64,000 nucleotides of DNA from Sphaerisporangium sp. TRM90804 (GCF_029846175.1 NZ_JARWAC010000009.1:1-64000), one strand, 5' to 3'. Shown: positions 48,788 through 57,705, counted from the first letter of the stretch. Numbers and translations: made by a program. The notes: generated from the sequence alone by a model not told the origin.

Positions 48788-49396
48788 GTGGAGACGAGAC
48801 AGTGCGGCCCGATCGGCCGGCCGCGGGGATTCGACGCCGACGAGGCTCTCGAGCGCGCCCTGCTGGTCTTCTGGGAGCACGGCTACGAGGGGGCCAGCCT
48901 GTCCAGCCTGACGACCGCGATGGGCATCTCCACCACCAGCATGTACGCGGCCTTCGGCAACAAGGAGCAGCTGTTCCGCAAGGCCCTGGAGCGCTACACC
49001 GAAGGCCCGGGCGCGCACCTGGCCGAGGCCCTGCGCGAGCCGACCGCCCTCGCCGTCGCCACCGCGATCCTGACCGGCACCGTTCGGAGCACCACCCGCC
49101 CGGCCCATCCTCACGGGTGCATGGGCGTCCAAGGTGCCCTGGTCGCCAGCGATTCCGGGCGTGAGGTCCGCGACCTCCTCGTCGCCTGGCGCGACAACAG
49201 CTACTCCTGCGTCCACGAGCGGTTCCGGCGAGCCGTCGACGACGGCGACCTGCCTCAGGAGGCCGATCCCGGGCTACTCGCCCGCTACGTCACCACCTTG
49301 GCGTTCGGCATCGCCGTGCAGGCCGCGAGCGGTGTCGGCCGCGACGAGCTCCAGGAGATGGCGGACGCCGCCCTGCGCAACTGGCCGCTCACCTGA
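48788..49396 (+). CDS. TetR-family regulator (leaderless)
   Basis: This 202-aa regulator has GRPRGFDADEALERALLVFWEHGYEGASLSSLTTAMGISTTSMYAAFGNKEQLF as helix-turn-helix and a C-terminal domain with GCMGVQGALVASD, typical of the TetR_C_25-like group that controls SDR or nitroreductase genes. It is divergent from the SDR gene. Confidence 0.9.
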   Translation: METRQCGPIGRPRGFDADEALERALLVFWEHGYEGASLSSLTTAMGISTTSMYAAFGNKEQLFRKALERYTEGPGAHLAEALREPTALAVATAILTGTVRSTTRPAHPHGCMGVQGALVASDSGREVRDLLVAWRDNSYSCVHERFRRAVDDGDLPQEADPGLLARYVTTLAFGIAVQAASGVGRDELQEMADAALRNWPLT

Positions 49397-49442
49397 GAAG
49401 ACCGCGGCCACCGGGCACACGGCGCGAGAGCGCCGGGACTGA

Positions 49443-50753
49443 TCAAGGCGACCGTCGATCGGCGTTGCCCACGTTCGCGGCGTCAGCGCTTTCCCGTGGT
49501 GCCGGTACCCCGGGTGGGCCCTGCCCGCGCAGGCGGTCCATCTCCCGCCACTCGGGCCGCAGGCCCGTCAGGCTCGTGGTGAGCGCGTAGGCCGCCCCGC
49601 CCGCGAGCAGCACCGGCGCCAGCCCCGCTGCCGCCACCGCCATCCCGGCCGCCAGCCCACCGAGCGGGATCCCCGCCCAGGCGAGGGAGTCCGACAGCGC
49701 GTTGACCCGGCCCAGCAGGTGCCGCGGCACCCGCTCGTAGGAGATCGCCCCCAGGATGGGGTTCAGGAACCCGCTGGCGAACCCGCCCACCGCGAACACC
49801 GCCACCATGGCCCACACCGGCGCGTCCACCGCCAGGATGAGGAACCGCGACGGCCCGGCGAGCAGGAAGGCCACGAAGAACACCGGCCTGCGCCGCATCC
49901 GGTGCGCCACGGCGGCCGCGACCAGGCTGCCGGCGACGGCCGTCAACCCCGCCACGCCGCCGTTCAAACCGACCACCGCGGCGCCGTGGCCGGACTCCCT
50001 GGCCCATACGAACACGAGCACCTGGTTGAAGGCCGCGTCGAGCAGATTGGTGACGCCGACCATGACCACCACGGAGAGCAGCAGCGGTTGGCCGCGCAGG
50101 AACGCGAAGCCCTGGCCGAACCGCCGCCAGTACCCCTCATCCACCTCCTGCGCCGGCGCGCGGTGCCCCATGCCGCGCGGTAGCGCCCACGCCACGATCA
50201 CCGAACCGAGCGCGAAGCAGATGACGCTGATGCCCAGGCCGGCCAGCGGCCCAAGGAGCGCCACCACCGCGCCCCCCGCCGCGGGCCCGGCCGTCTGGGC
50301 CAGCCGCTCGGTCACGCCCATCAGCCCGGCGGCCCGCTCCAGCGGCACCCGCCCGCGCTCGGCCGCCTCGGGGATCATGATCTCCTTGGCCAGGTCTCCT
50401 GGGCCGCGAGCCGCGCCGACCACCGCGACGAGGGCGATCAACGCGCCCAGCGGCAGCAGATCCAGCGCGTGCAGGAGAACCACCGCGCCGGCCGCCGCGG
50501 CGCTCCCCACATCGCCGGCCCAGGAGATCCGGCGCGGCCCCACCCGATCGACCAGCGGCCCGGTCAGCGCCTTGACCAGCACGTACGGGGCCATCTCCGC
50601 GAAGGCCACCAGCCCCGTCTGCGCCGCACTGCCGGTCGTCGTCAGCACGAACCAGGGCAGCGCGATGGCCGACACCCGCGTGGCGGTCAGCGACACCGTC
50701 ATGGCCGCCAGCAGGCCGGCCATCGGGCGTGAGGACTCGCGTGATCCCTTCAC
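49443..50753 (-). CDS. MFS transporter (multidrug-type, DHA3-like)
   Basis: This 436-aa transporter has about 10-12 membrane helices: TVSLTATRVSAIALPWFVLTTTGSAAQTGLVAF at the N-terminus, LVDRVGPRRISWAGDVGSAAA in the first loop and GRVNALSDSLAWAGIPLGGL in the second half, as in DHA3 efflux proteins. GTG 50753 overlaps the stop of the upstream ArsR-type gene by 4 bp, with GGAGGG in front, so the two are co-translated. The substrate is unknown. Confidence 0.88.
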   Translation of the reverse strand: MKGSRESSRPMAGLLAAMTVSLTATRVSAIALPWFVLTTTGSAAQTGLVAFAEMAPYVLVKALTGPLVDRVGPRRISWAGDVGSAAAAGAVVLLHALDLLPLGALIALVAVVGAARGPGDLAKEIMIPEAAERGRVPLERAAGLMGVTERLAQTAGPAAGGAVVALLGPLAGLGISVICFALGSVIVAWALPRGMGHRAPAQEVDEGYWRRFGQGFAFLRGQPLLLSVVVMVGVTNLLDAAFNQVLVFVWARESGHGAAVVGLNGGVAGLTAVAGSLVAAAVAHRMRRRPVFFVAFLLAGPSRFLILAVDAPVWAMVAVFAVGGFASGFLNPILGAISYERVPRHLLGRVNALSDSLAWAGIPLGGLAAGMAVAAAGLAPVLLAGGAAYALTTSLTGLRPEWREMDRLRGQGPPGVPAPRESADAANVGNADRRSP

Positions 50754-51331
50754 GCGCCCTCCGGCAGCTCGGGCAGGAGCTGCGTGATCAGCGAGACCCG
50801 CGCGGCGCCCTCGGGCGCCGCCGCGCCGGGCATGTCGCGGCGGTAGCGGGAGACGACCTCTTCCAGCTCCTCGCGCAGCCGCTGCCCCTCCTGCGGGGTG
50901 AGGCGCAGCGCGATGGAGCTGAGATCGAACACGCGCCGCCACTGTCCCGGCATGGTCTGCAGCTCGCTCAGCGTCCGCTGGGTGCGCAGGTTGTACAGGG
51001 CGGCGATGGACTGCATGTAGGCCAGCACCGCCTCCGGCTCCCGCTCCGCGAGTTCGGCGTCGCTGAGACGGGTGATGTGGTGGACCGAGCGCCACCAGCG
51101 CTCGCGGGCGTTGCCGCGCTCGGTGTCCTCCTCCACGAATCCGGCGGCGCCGAGCCTGCGCAGGTGGTAGCTGGCCGTGCCCGAATTCACCCCCAGGCGC
51201 TCGGCCAGGCGGGTGGCGGTGGACGGGCCGTGTTTGCGCAGCAGGTCCACGAGTTGCACCCGCACCGGGTGAGCCAGCGCCCGCAGGCCTTTGGCGTCGA
51301 GGACGACCACGCTCTCGCGAGGTTCGGTCAT
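50750..51331 (-). CDS. ArsR-like winged-helix regulator
   Basis: This 193-aa regulator has an N-terminal ArsR-type domain (LRALAHPVRVQLVDLLRKHGPSTATRLAERLGVNSGTASYHLRRL, about 15-60) and a C-terminal helical domain of about 110 residues. There are no metal-binding Cys motifs. It is in one transcript with the MFS gene. A dyad with AACAGT/ACTGTT outer arms (51351-51356, 51383-51388) and TTCGC/CGCGAA inner arms just upstream is the probable operator. Confidence 0.87.
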   Translation of the reverse strand: MTEPRESVVVLDAKGLRALAHPVRVQLVDLLRKHGPSTATRLAERLGVNSGTASYHLRRLGAAGFVEEDTERGNARERWWRSVHHITRLSDAELAEREPEAVLAYMQSIAALYNLRTQRTLSELQTMPGQWRRVFDLSSIALRLTPQEGQRLREELEEVVSRYRRDMPGAAAPEGAARVSLITQLLPELPEGA

Positions 51332-51350
51332 GCCTGGAGCCTAGACCGCA

Positions 51351-51388
51351 AACAGTCATTCGCAAACACTTGTTCGCGAAGAACTGTT
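51351..51388. promoter_or_regulatory. nested dyad operator upstream of the ArsR/MFS operon
   Basis: Outer arms AACAGT (51351-51356) and ACTGTT (51383-51388) enclose TTCGC (51359-51363) and CGCGAA (51375-51380). The region is AT-richer than its surroundings and begins 20 bp before the ArsR start. Confidence 0.5.
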
Positions 51389-51473
51389 GGCAATCGCCTG
51401 GGCACCTCGGCCGGCATCGTCGGTGCGACCGCGGATGCGCGCTCGCAACACCACAGGCCCTGGCTCCGGCGAT

Positions 51474-52154
51474 CTAGCCGGGCCCGGCGAAGCCGGTGAT
51501 CAGCACGAACAGCGGCAGGCCCGTGTTGTGGACGGCGTGGAGGGCGACCGCGGGCCAGATCGATCCGCTGCGGCGCATCACCTCGGCGGCCATGACGCCC
51601 ACCACGAACGCCGTGGGCAGGACGATGTTGACGCCGTGGGCGAGGGCGAAGATCGCCGAGCTGGACAGGACGCCGACGACGGGCCCGTAACGCAGCAGGG
51701 CGTTGGCGACGACACCGCGGAAGAGGAGCTCCTCGCCAAGGGGGGTGAGGACGGTCAGGAAGGCGAAGGTCAGGATCAGGGGCAGCACGCCGCCGCCGGC
51801 CGCGTCGTAGTACGGGCCCTGGGGGTTGGCGTCGAGCCCGGTCAGGGCGATGACGGCGTAGTTCACCACGCCCTTGAGGGCGAAGGCGGCCACGCCTGCG
51901 GCCGCGCCGATGCCCATCCATCGCCAGGTGGTGCGGCGCACGCCGAAGGCGCCCCAGGAGCGGATGCGGATCAGCGCCGCCGCGGCGAAGCCGACGAGGC
52001 CGACGACGCCCGACCAGGCGGCCAGGACCAGCCCGTACACGGCCGCGTCCAACTCCAGCCCCGCCGGGCCGAGGAACGGAAGCACGGCCGCGGCGGCCGC
52101 CATCGAGAGCAGGCCGACCACGATCTCGGGCCAGCCCGGGCGCGGAGCCGTCAT
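51474..52154 (-). CDS. CPBP-family intramembrane metalloprotease
   Basis: This 226-aa protein has about six to seven membrane helices. The CPBP (Abi) motifs are complete: EELLFRG (Glu141, Glu142, Arg146), FALAHG (His173) and HAVHN (His206, Asn210). Such proteases act in bacteriocin self-immunity and prenyl-protein-type processing. The ATG overlaps the upstream permease stop by 4 bp (ATGA), so it is the third gene of an ABC exporter operon. Confidence 0.9.
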   Translation of the reverse strand: MTAPRPGWPEIVVGLLSMAAAAAVLPFLGPAGLELDAAVYGLVLAAWSGVVGLVGFAAAALIRIRSWGAFGVRRTTWRWMGIGAAAGVAAFALKGVVNYAVIALTGLDANPQGPYYDAAGGGVLPLILTFAFLTVLTPLGEELLFRGVVANALLRYGPVVGVLSSSAIFALAHGVNIVLPTAFVVGVMAAEVMRRSGSIWPAVALHAVHNTGLPLFVLITGFAGPG

Positions 52155-52870
52155 CGGCGCGGCTCCCAGCGGAAGATCCGGGAGGCCAGCGCGACGGCGA
52201 CGACGACCCAGCTCAGCGTGGGCGCCAGGAGGATCAGGGAGTCCGCGACGGGGACGCCGCCGTTCCAGGCGTTGAGGACCAGCTCGGTGACCGAGCCGCC
52301 CGGAAGCAGCCGCTTGAGCAGGGTGAGCTCCTCGGTGCCCGAGAGCCCTATCCAACTGGCCACGGCGATGACGCCGAGGCTGACGGGCAGCGTGGTCACC
52401 TGGGCGTGCTCGGGGGAGTTCGTCACTCCCGCGGTGGCCAGGCCCAGGCCGAGCATCATGATCACCATCGAGAGGACGGCCGCCGCCAGAAGGGGGACGT
52501 TGTCCGGTCGGCCGGTGACCACGGCCAGCGCGGTCAGGATCACGGTCACCTGGACGAGCGAGATGACGGTGAGCGGGAGGAGCAGCCCGGACAGGATGCC
52601 GGTGTCGCCCGCCGCGGTCGAGCGCAGCCGCTTGAGGAAGAGGTTCTGCCTGCGTGCGGCCAGGGTGGTGACCGCGGCGGTGTAGAGCCCGAACGCTCCG
52701 ACGGTGAACATGACCACCGCCGCGATGTATCCGAGGCTGCCCAGGGCCGCGAAGCCTTCGTGCTGGTAGATGAAGAACGCGCTGACCGCCGCGGGCATGA
52801 TGAGGCTGGTGACCAGGACCAACCGGTTCCGGAAGATCTGGACCAGCTCACTGAGAGCGATCGAAAGCAT
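52151..52870 (-). CDS. ABC-2 type permease
   Basis: This 239-aa permease has six membrane helices. It begins MLSIALSELVQIFRNRLVLVTSLIMPA and includes the loop RRQNLFLKRLRSTAAGDTGILSGLLLPL, typical of LanF/DrrB-like exporters. AAGGA precedes ATG 52870, which is chosen over an upstream in-frame ATG at 52927. It lies 16 nt after the ATPase gene and overlaps the CPBP gene. Confidence 0.88.
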   Translation of the reverse strand: MLSIALSELVQIFRNRLVLVTSLIMPAAVSAFFIYQHEGFAALGSLGYIAAVVMFTVGAFGLYTAAVTTLAARRQNLFLKRLRSTAAGDTGILSGLLLPLTVISLVQVTVILTALAVVTGRPDNVPLLAAAVLSMVIMMLGLGLATAGVTNSPEHAQVTTLPVSLGVIAVASWIGLSGTEELTLLKRLLPGGSVTELVLNAWNGGVPVADSLILLAPTLSWVVVAVALASRIFRWEPRR

Positions 52871-52886
52871 GGCGAAGGTCCTTTCC

Positions 52887-53792
52887 TTACGAGGTCGCGG
52901 GAGCGGTCTGGTCACTGCCGAGGGCACGGAAGACGTCGTCGAGCCGGGTCGGCCCCGCCTGGAGCCCTCGCAGTTCCACCGCGTGGTCCTGCGCCCAGCG
53001 CAGCAGGGTGTGCAGGTCCTCCTGCAGGCTGAAGGTCTCGACGCGGAACCTCCCGTCCCCCTCGCGCGTGGCCGGCAGCGGCGGCGCGGGGGCGGGGGCC
53101 GCCAAGGAGAACTGGATGGCCGCCGGCAGCGTCCGCGTCAGCTCGGCGACGGTCCCCTCCCGGTGGAAGGTGCCCTTGTGCATGAGGCCGACGCGGTCGG
53201 CGCGCTGCTGCGCCTCCTCCAGGTAGTGCGTGGTCAGGACGACGGTGGAACCGTCTTCACGCAGCCTGTCCACGGCGTCCCACAGATGGTCCCGGGACTG
53301 GATGTCCAGACCGGTGGTGGGCTCGTCCAGGAAGATCAGTTCAGGCGCTCCGTACACGGCGGTGGCGAAGTCCAGGCGCCGTTTCTCGCCGCCGGACAGC
53401 TGGGCCACCTTGGTGCCGGCCTTGCGGGTGAGGTCGACGATGCCGAGCACGCGTTCGACCCGGTCGGCGCGCTGGGTGAGTCCTCCGATCAGCCGAACCG
53501 ACTCTCTCACCGTCAGGTCCGGGGAGAATCCGCTGTCCTGCAGCATGATGCCCATCCGGGGCCGCACGGCGCGCCGGTCGCGCGGGCTCTTCCCGAAGAC
53601 CCGCACGGTGCCCGAGGTGGGGGCGCGGTGGCCTTCGACGATCTCCAGGGCGGAGGTCTTGCCCGCCCCGTTCGTACCGAGCAGCGCGTAGAGCTCCCCG
53701 GCCTCCACCTGGAAGGACAGGTCTTTTACGGCATGGAAGTCGCCGTAGGTGAGGTTCAGACTTCGGACGTCGATGACTGGTGGCGATGACAT
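52887..53792 (-). CDS. ABC transporter ATP-binding protein
   Basis: This 301-aa ATPase has Walker A GTNGAGKT at 39-46, signature LSGGEKRRLDFA, Walker B LIFLDEPTTGLD and switch His in LTTHYLEEAQQRA. The C-terminal domain is short. It is first in the ATPase/permease/CPBP operon and is divergent from a DesK-like kinase gene. ATG 53792 is where homology begins. Confidence 0.92.
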   Translation of the reverse strand: MSSPPVIDVRSLNLTYGDFHAVKDLSFQVEAGELYALLGTNGAGKTSALEIVEGHRAPTSGTVRVFGKSPRDRRAVRPRMGIMLQDSGFSPDLTVRESVRLIGGLTQRADRVERVLGIVDLTRKAGTKVAQLSGGEKRRLDFATAVYGAPELIFLDEPTTGLDIQSRDHLWDAVDRLREDGSTVVLTTHYLEEAQQRADRVGLMHKGTFHREGTVAELTRTLPAAIQFSLAAPAPAPPLPATREGDGRFRVETFSLQEDLHTLLRWAQDHAVELRGLQAGPTRLDDVFRALGSDQTAPATS

Positions 53793-53875
53793 GCCGTCGA
53801 TCCCAGCAGCCGCCACGCCCACCGGGCAGTGCGACCACGTCACGACCTCGCTGTGGCATTTCTTAGCGGAACGTA

Positions 53876-53888
53876 TGACGCAGCGTCA
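53876..53888. promoter_or_regulatory. palindromic site between the ABC operon and the two-component system
   Basis: TGACGC-A-GCGTCA is a perfect 13-bp palindrome, followed by another GACGC half-site at 53891-53895. It lies midway in the divergent promoter region. It is a good candidate for binding by the LuxR-type regulator encoded at 55154. Confidence 0.55.
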
Positions 53889-53955
53889 CTGACGCCACCA
53901 CGGAATCACCCTAATACTGGACATACCTTGCTCTGCTCGATCCCGGAGAGCCACG

Positions 53956-55098
53956 ATGGACACCAACGCCCCGCGCATGCCGTCCGAGCACGCCGAGACG
54001 ACGCGAGGACGGCTGGGCAGGCTCAACCTCGTCATGTTCCTCCCGATGCTCGCCGCCGTGGGGACGCTGCTGGTGGCGAGGGACGCCCAGACCTGGGGGC
54101 AGGCCGCCGTCCTGGCTCTGGGCGTGGTCGCGGCCCTGGTGGCCTTCGTGCGGTGGGCGGCGCGGGACCTCTCCCGCGTCGCGCTCCCCTGCCTGGTCGT
54201 CGCCGCGGCCGTCTGGGCCTTCGGAGCGCTGGTGATGGGCAGTGACGCGGCGTTCTACGGCATCTTGATCGTGGGTTCCCTGGTCGTCCCCCAGCTCCGG
54301 CGCCACCGGGCCTGGGCGGCGGTGGCGGTGACCGTCTACGTCGCCGCGGTGGGCGCGGCGAGAGTGCTGGTGACCGGGGAACCCGTCTCCGACGTGCTGA
54401 TCCCCTACGTCATCATCCCCGCGGGCGTCACCGCGGCGCTGATCGGCCTCATGTTCCCCAACCAGAGGTTCTACGGCATCGTGAGGGAGCTGGAGGAGGC
54501 GCGAGACCGCGAGGCCGAGCTGGCCGTCGTCCGGGAGCGCATGCGTTTCGCCAGTGATCTGCACGATATTCAGGGCCACACGCTGCATGTGGTGAAGCTG
54601 AAGATCGCGCTGGCCCAGAAGCTGGTGCACAGCGACGCCCAACGGGTGGAGCAGGAACTACGCGAGGTGCACGCGCTGGTCAGCGACACCATCACCCAGA
54701 CCAAGGAGCTCGCCTACGCGCAGCGGCGGCTCAACCTGTCCGCGGAGCTGGAGAACGCGAAGAACCTCTTCGAGGCCGCGGGCATCCGCGTGCGCGTCGA
54801 CCGTCAGGGCGAGGTCGACGCGCGCACGGGCGAGCTGCTCGGCCAGGTCCTGCGGGAGACGACGACCAACATCCTGCGGCACGCGCAGGCCGGGCAGGTG
54901 CGCATCACCCTGTCGGAGTCGGGCATCACCGTCGTCAACGACGGCGCTCGGGAGGCTCCGCCTCCCGAGCTGCGAGGGCTCGCCACGCTCAAGGAACGAG
55001 TGGTGAGCAACGGAGGCGAGCTGACGGTGGAACAGGAAGACGGGCGGTTCCGCACGGCCGCGGCATTCCCGCACGGTCGTGCGAGCGGTGCCCTCTGA
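53956..55098 (+). CDS. DesK/NarX-type sensor histidine kinase
   Basis: This 380-aa kinase has four to five membrane helices (about 22-170), a coiled linker (VRELEEARDREAELAVVRERMRFASDL) and the HisKA_3 box with His203 (DLHDIQGHTLHVVKLKIAL), then HATPase (LRETTTNILRHAQ, LATLKERVVSNGGEL). DesK-like kinases sense membrane state; in this context the signal may be a membrane-active compound handled by the divergent ABC/CPBP operon. Confidence 0.9.
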   Translation: MDTNAPRMPSEHAETTRGRLGRLNLVMFLPMLAAVGTLLVARDAQTWGQAAVLALGVVAALVAFVRWAARDLSRVALPCLVVAAAVWAFGALVMGSDAAFYGILIVGSLVVPQLRRHRAWAAVAVTVYVAAVGAARVLVTGEPVSDVLIPYVIIPAGVTAALIGLMFPNQRFYGIVRELEEARDREAELAVVRERMRFASDLHDIQGHTLHVVKLKIALAQKLVHSDAQRVEQELREVHALVSDTITQTKELAYAQRRLNLSAELENAKNLFEAAGIRVRVDRQGEVDARTGELLGQVLRETTTNILRHAQAGQVRITLSESGITVVNDGAREAPPPELRGLATLKERVVSNGGELTVEQEDGRFRTAAAFPHGRASGAL

Positions 55099-55153
55099 AG
55101 CGAACGCCGCCCTTGGAGACGGGACCGCTCTTCGAAGCGGGGAAGGACTATCG

Positions 55154-55756
55154 ATGACCACCGTGGTGCTCGCCGACGACGAGGCACTCCTCCGCAAGGC
55201 CCTGGCGGCGCTGCTCCCGCTCGAGGGCGAGATCACCGTGCTGGCCGAAGCGGAGGAGGGTGCGGCGGCCGTCCAGGCCACGCTGCGACACCTGCCCGAC
55301 GTGCTCGTCATCGACCTGGAGATGCCCGGCATGGACGGGCTCGAAGCCGTCGCGGAGATCCGCCGCGCGCGGCCGGAGCAGGTGATCCTCATGCTGACCC
55401 GCCACGCCAGGCCCGGAGTGCTGCGCAAGGCGCTGAGGCTCGGGGTTCAGGGCTTCGTCAGCAAGTCGGCCGAACCGGCGCACATCGTCTCGGTCATCAC
55501 GACCCTGCACGAGGGCAAGCGATGGATCGACCCGGATGTCTCCGCCCTCGCCATCGTCGACGACTGCCCGCTCACCGACCGCGAGCTCGACGTGCTGCGA
55601 GCGACCCGCGAAGGCTACTCGGTCGCCGACATCGCCACCCGGCTCCACCTGGCGGAAGGCACGGTGCGCAACTACCTCTCGAACGCGATGCAGAAGACCC
55701 AGACCCGGACCCGGCACGAAGCGGCGCGCTACGCGCGTGAACACGACTGGCTGTGA
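55154..55756 (+). CDS. LuxR/NarL-type response regulator
   Basis: This 200-aa regulator has a receiver with phospho-acceptor Asp54 (VLVIDLEMPGM) and Lys in GFVSKSAEP, and a LuxR helix-turn-helix (about 138-195; LTDRELDVLRATREGYSVADIATRLHLAEGTVRNYLSNAMQK). GGAAGGA precedes ATG 55154. It is the partner of the kinase just upstream, similar to DesR. Confidence 0.93.
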   Translation: MTTVVLADDEALLRKALAALLPLEGEITVLAEAEEGAAAVQATLRHLPDVLVIDLEMPGMDGLEAVAEIRRARPEQVILMLTRHARPGVLRKALRLGVQGFVSKSAEPAHIVSVITTLHEGKRWIDPDVSALAIVDDCPLTDRELDVLRATREGYSVADIATRLHLAEGTVRNYLSNAMQKTQTRTRHEAARYAREHDWL

Positions 55757-55797
55757 GCGCCGACGGCCCGGCGAGGAGACGCCCGCCGCCGGCTCAC
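55753..55797. terminator. terminator hairpin between convergent genes
   Basis: GTGAGC (55753-55758, containing the regulator's stop) pairs with GCTCAC (55792-55797), with GC-rich inner sequence that can extend the stem. It lies just before the stop of the convergent membrane-protein gene. Confidence 0.45.
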
Positions 55798-55809
55798 TTC
55801 ACGATCGGC

Positions 55810-56514
55810 TCAATGCGTGGCCCGCGTCGACGTGGGCCGCCCCCGGATCAGAGTGACGCCGTAGGCGATGATCCAGAGGACCCACAGCAGCCAGCCGGCG
55901 AGCCCGAGGAGGCCCAGCGGGCCGCTGTGGGCGATGACCAGCGGCGTGAGGGTGGCCGAGACGAACAGCAGCGTGGCCGCAACCAGCCCCACGCCGCCGT
56001 GCCATGCCCGGATGAGGCCGGCGCGCCGGCCCGCGACGGAGAGGCCGATGAGGGCGAGCGCCAGGAAGGTGCCGTTCAGGGTGAACAGCGCGTCGTGCAG
56101 CGCCCAGAGCCCTCCGGTCGCGGCGCCGTCGTGCGTGGCCGTCCAGGTGAGCGCGAGGCGGGTCGCGACGACCGCCGCGAAGGTGGCGTTCTGCAGCAGC
56201 AGGCCGGCCAAGCCGACCAGTGACCACGCCTCGCCCCGCTCGTGCTCGGACCGCCGCAGCGCGGCGACCGCCCCCGCCCCGAACAGGGTGGCCAGCAGCC
56301 AGGCGGCGGGGGTGAGCGCGGACGCGATGCCGACGACGTCGCTGCGGGAGCCGAAGAACGCGTCGACCGCGTCGATGCCGGCGCCGGTGGGCGGCAGACC
56401 CGCTGGCACCATGAGGACGTTCGCCAGGACGATCGACAGGGCGAAGCCGAGGGCGGCGGCGCCGCCGACCCGGGAGAAGCCGAAGGCGCTGCCGCCCGGT
56501 GTTTGATGTAACAT
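55810..56514 (-). CDS. membrane protein of unknown function (six to seven helices)
   Basis: This 234-aa protein is mostly hydrophobic: helices at AAALGFALSIVLANVLMVP, ALTPAAWLLATLFGAGAVAAL, SLVGLAGLLLQNATFAAVVATRLALTW, ALFTLNGTFLALALIGLSVAG, GVGLVAATLLFVSATLTPLV and LLGLAGWLLWVLWIIAYGVTL. The ATG at 56514 lies in an AT-rich divergent promoter with a TetR gene, so it is probably that regulator's target. I do not recognise the family. Confidence 0.75.
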   Translation of the reverse strand: MLHQTPGGSAFGFSRVGGAAALGFALSIVLANVLMVPAGLPPTGAGIDAVDAFFGSRSDVVGIASALTPAAWLLATLFGAGAVAALRRSEHERGEAWSLVGLAGLLLQNATFAAVVATRLALTWTATHDGAATGGLWALHDALFTLNGTFLALALIGLSVAGRRAGLIRAWHGGVGLVAATLLFVSATLTPLVIAHSGPLGLLGLAGWLLWVLWIIAYGVTLIRGRPTSTRATH

Positions 56515-56552
56515 ATATTCATTATAAGCAGCGTAAAACCGATGAGGGGAAC

Positions 56553-57179
56553 ATGAGCCCGGAGCAGGACCGGCGCCGCTACGACTCCCTGCGCCGCTCG
56601 GCGCAGGCGCGGGAGACCCGCGCGGACATCGCCCGCGCCGCCCGCCGGCTGTTCGTGTCCCAGGGGTGGGCGGCGACGACCGTTCGCGACGTCGCGCGCG
56701 AGGCGGGAGTCTCCGTGCCGACGGTCTACGCGGCGTACGGGAACAAGGCGGGCCTGACCCGCGCCCTGGCCGACGCCGCCGACCTGTCGGCGGACGCGTC
56801 GCGGATGGTGCGGGAGCTGGAGGCCTCGTCCGCGGCCCCCCGGCGGCAGCTCGCGGCGATGGCCGGCTATGACCGGCGGCTGTTCGAACGCGCGGGCGAC
56901 GTCATCGCGCTGGTCCGCGAGGCGGCCCGCGCCGAGCCCGAGCTGGCGGCGGCCTACCTCGCCGGCCGCGGACGCGGCGACGAGACCCGCGCGCTGGTGT
57001 TCTCCTCCTGGCCGCACGGCGTCCTGCGGCCCGGCCTGGACGTGCGGTCGGCCGTGGACGTCTACGCGGCCCTGTGCAACATCGACGTCTACACCACGCT
57101 CACCACCGAGCGCGGCTGGCCGCCCGAGCGGGTCGAGCGGTGGTGGGGCGAGGCGCTCGCCCGCGAGCTCCTGAGCTGA
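56553..57179 (+). CDS. TetR-family regulator
   Basis: This 208-aa regulator has helix-turn-helix (ETRADIARAARRLFVSQGWAATTVRDVAREAGVSVPTVYAAYGNKAGLT) and a plain C-terminal domain. GAGGGGA lies 7 nt before ATG 56553, which is chosen over the in-frame ATG at 56499. It is divergent from the membrane protein gene across a 38-bp AT-rich gap, so one repressor bound there would block both. Confidence 0.88.
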   Translation: MSPEQDRRRYDSLRRSAQARETRADIARAARRLFVSQGWAATTVRDVAREAGVSVPTVYAAYGNKAGLTRALADAADLSADASRMVRELEASSAAPRRQLAAMAGYDRRLFERAGDVIALVREAARAEPELAAAYLAGRGRGDETRALVFSSWPHGVLRPGLDVRSAVDVYAALCNIDVYTTLTTERGWPPERVERWWGEALARELLS

Positions 57180-57324
57180 CCTCCCTCCCCCGGTTCGGGC
57201 GCCGGCGTCGGGCGGCGGGCCTGCGGACGCGGCGTAGGCTGAGATCGGACACGCGGTCGCCGGCTCGCCGCACAAGGCGGGCGGGGGCCGTTCGGAAGCT
57301 CACCAGTCAACGGAGTAAGCGACG

Positions 57325-57705
57325 ATGGCCGACAAGCCGGTGGCGATCCCGGGGCCCGACCACCCCATCACCGTCGAGAGCAACCCCGCGCGGGTCGTGG
57401 TCACGGTCGGCGGGCGGGTGCTCGCCGACACCCGCCAGGCGCTGACGCTGCGCGAGGCCGACTACCCGCCCGTGCAGTACATTCCGCGCCAGGACGTCGA
57501 CATGGACGCGCTGGAGCGGACCGAGCACCACACCCACTGCCCCTACAAGGGTGAGGCCTCCTACTACAGCCTCCCCGGCGGCGACGCGCGGGCGGCCAAC
57601 GCCGTCTGGACCTACGAGACCCCCCACGACGCCGTCTCCGGCATCAAGGAGCACCTCGCGTTCTACCCCGACCGCGTCGTGATCGAAGAGCGTCCCGCCG
57701 GTTGA
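57325..57705 (+). CDS. DUF427 protein
   Basis: This 126-aa protein matches DUF427: VESNPARVVVTVGGRVLADTRQALTLREADYPPVQYIPRQDVDM, HHTHCPYKGEASYYSL and AVWTYETPHDAVSGIKEHLAFYPDRV. The fold is a small beta-tent; the function is unknown. Its Cys and His pairs are conserved in the family. It is monocistronic. Confidence 0.9.
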   Translation: MADKPVAIPGPDHPITVESNPARVVVTVGGRVLADTRQALTLREADYPPVQYIPRQDVDMDALERTEHHTHCPYKGEASYYSLPGGDARAANAVWTYETPHDAVSGIKEHLAFYPDRVVIEERPAG

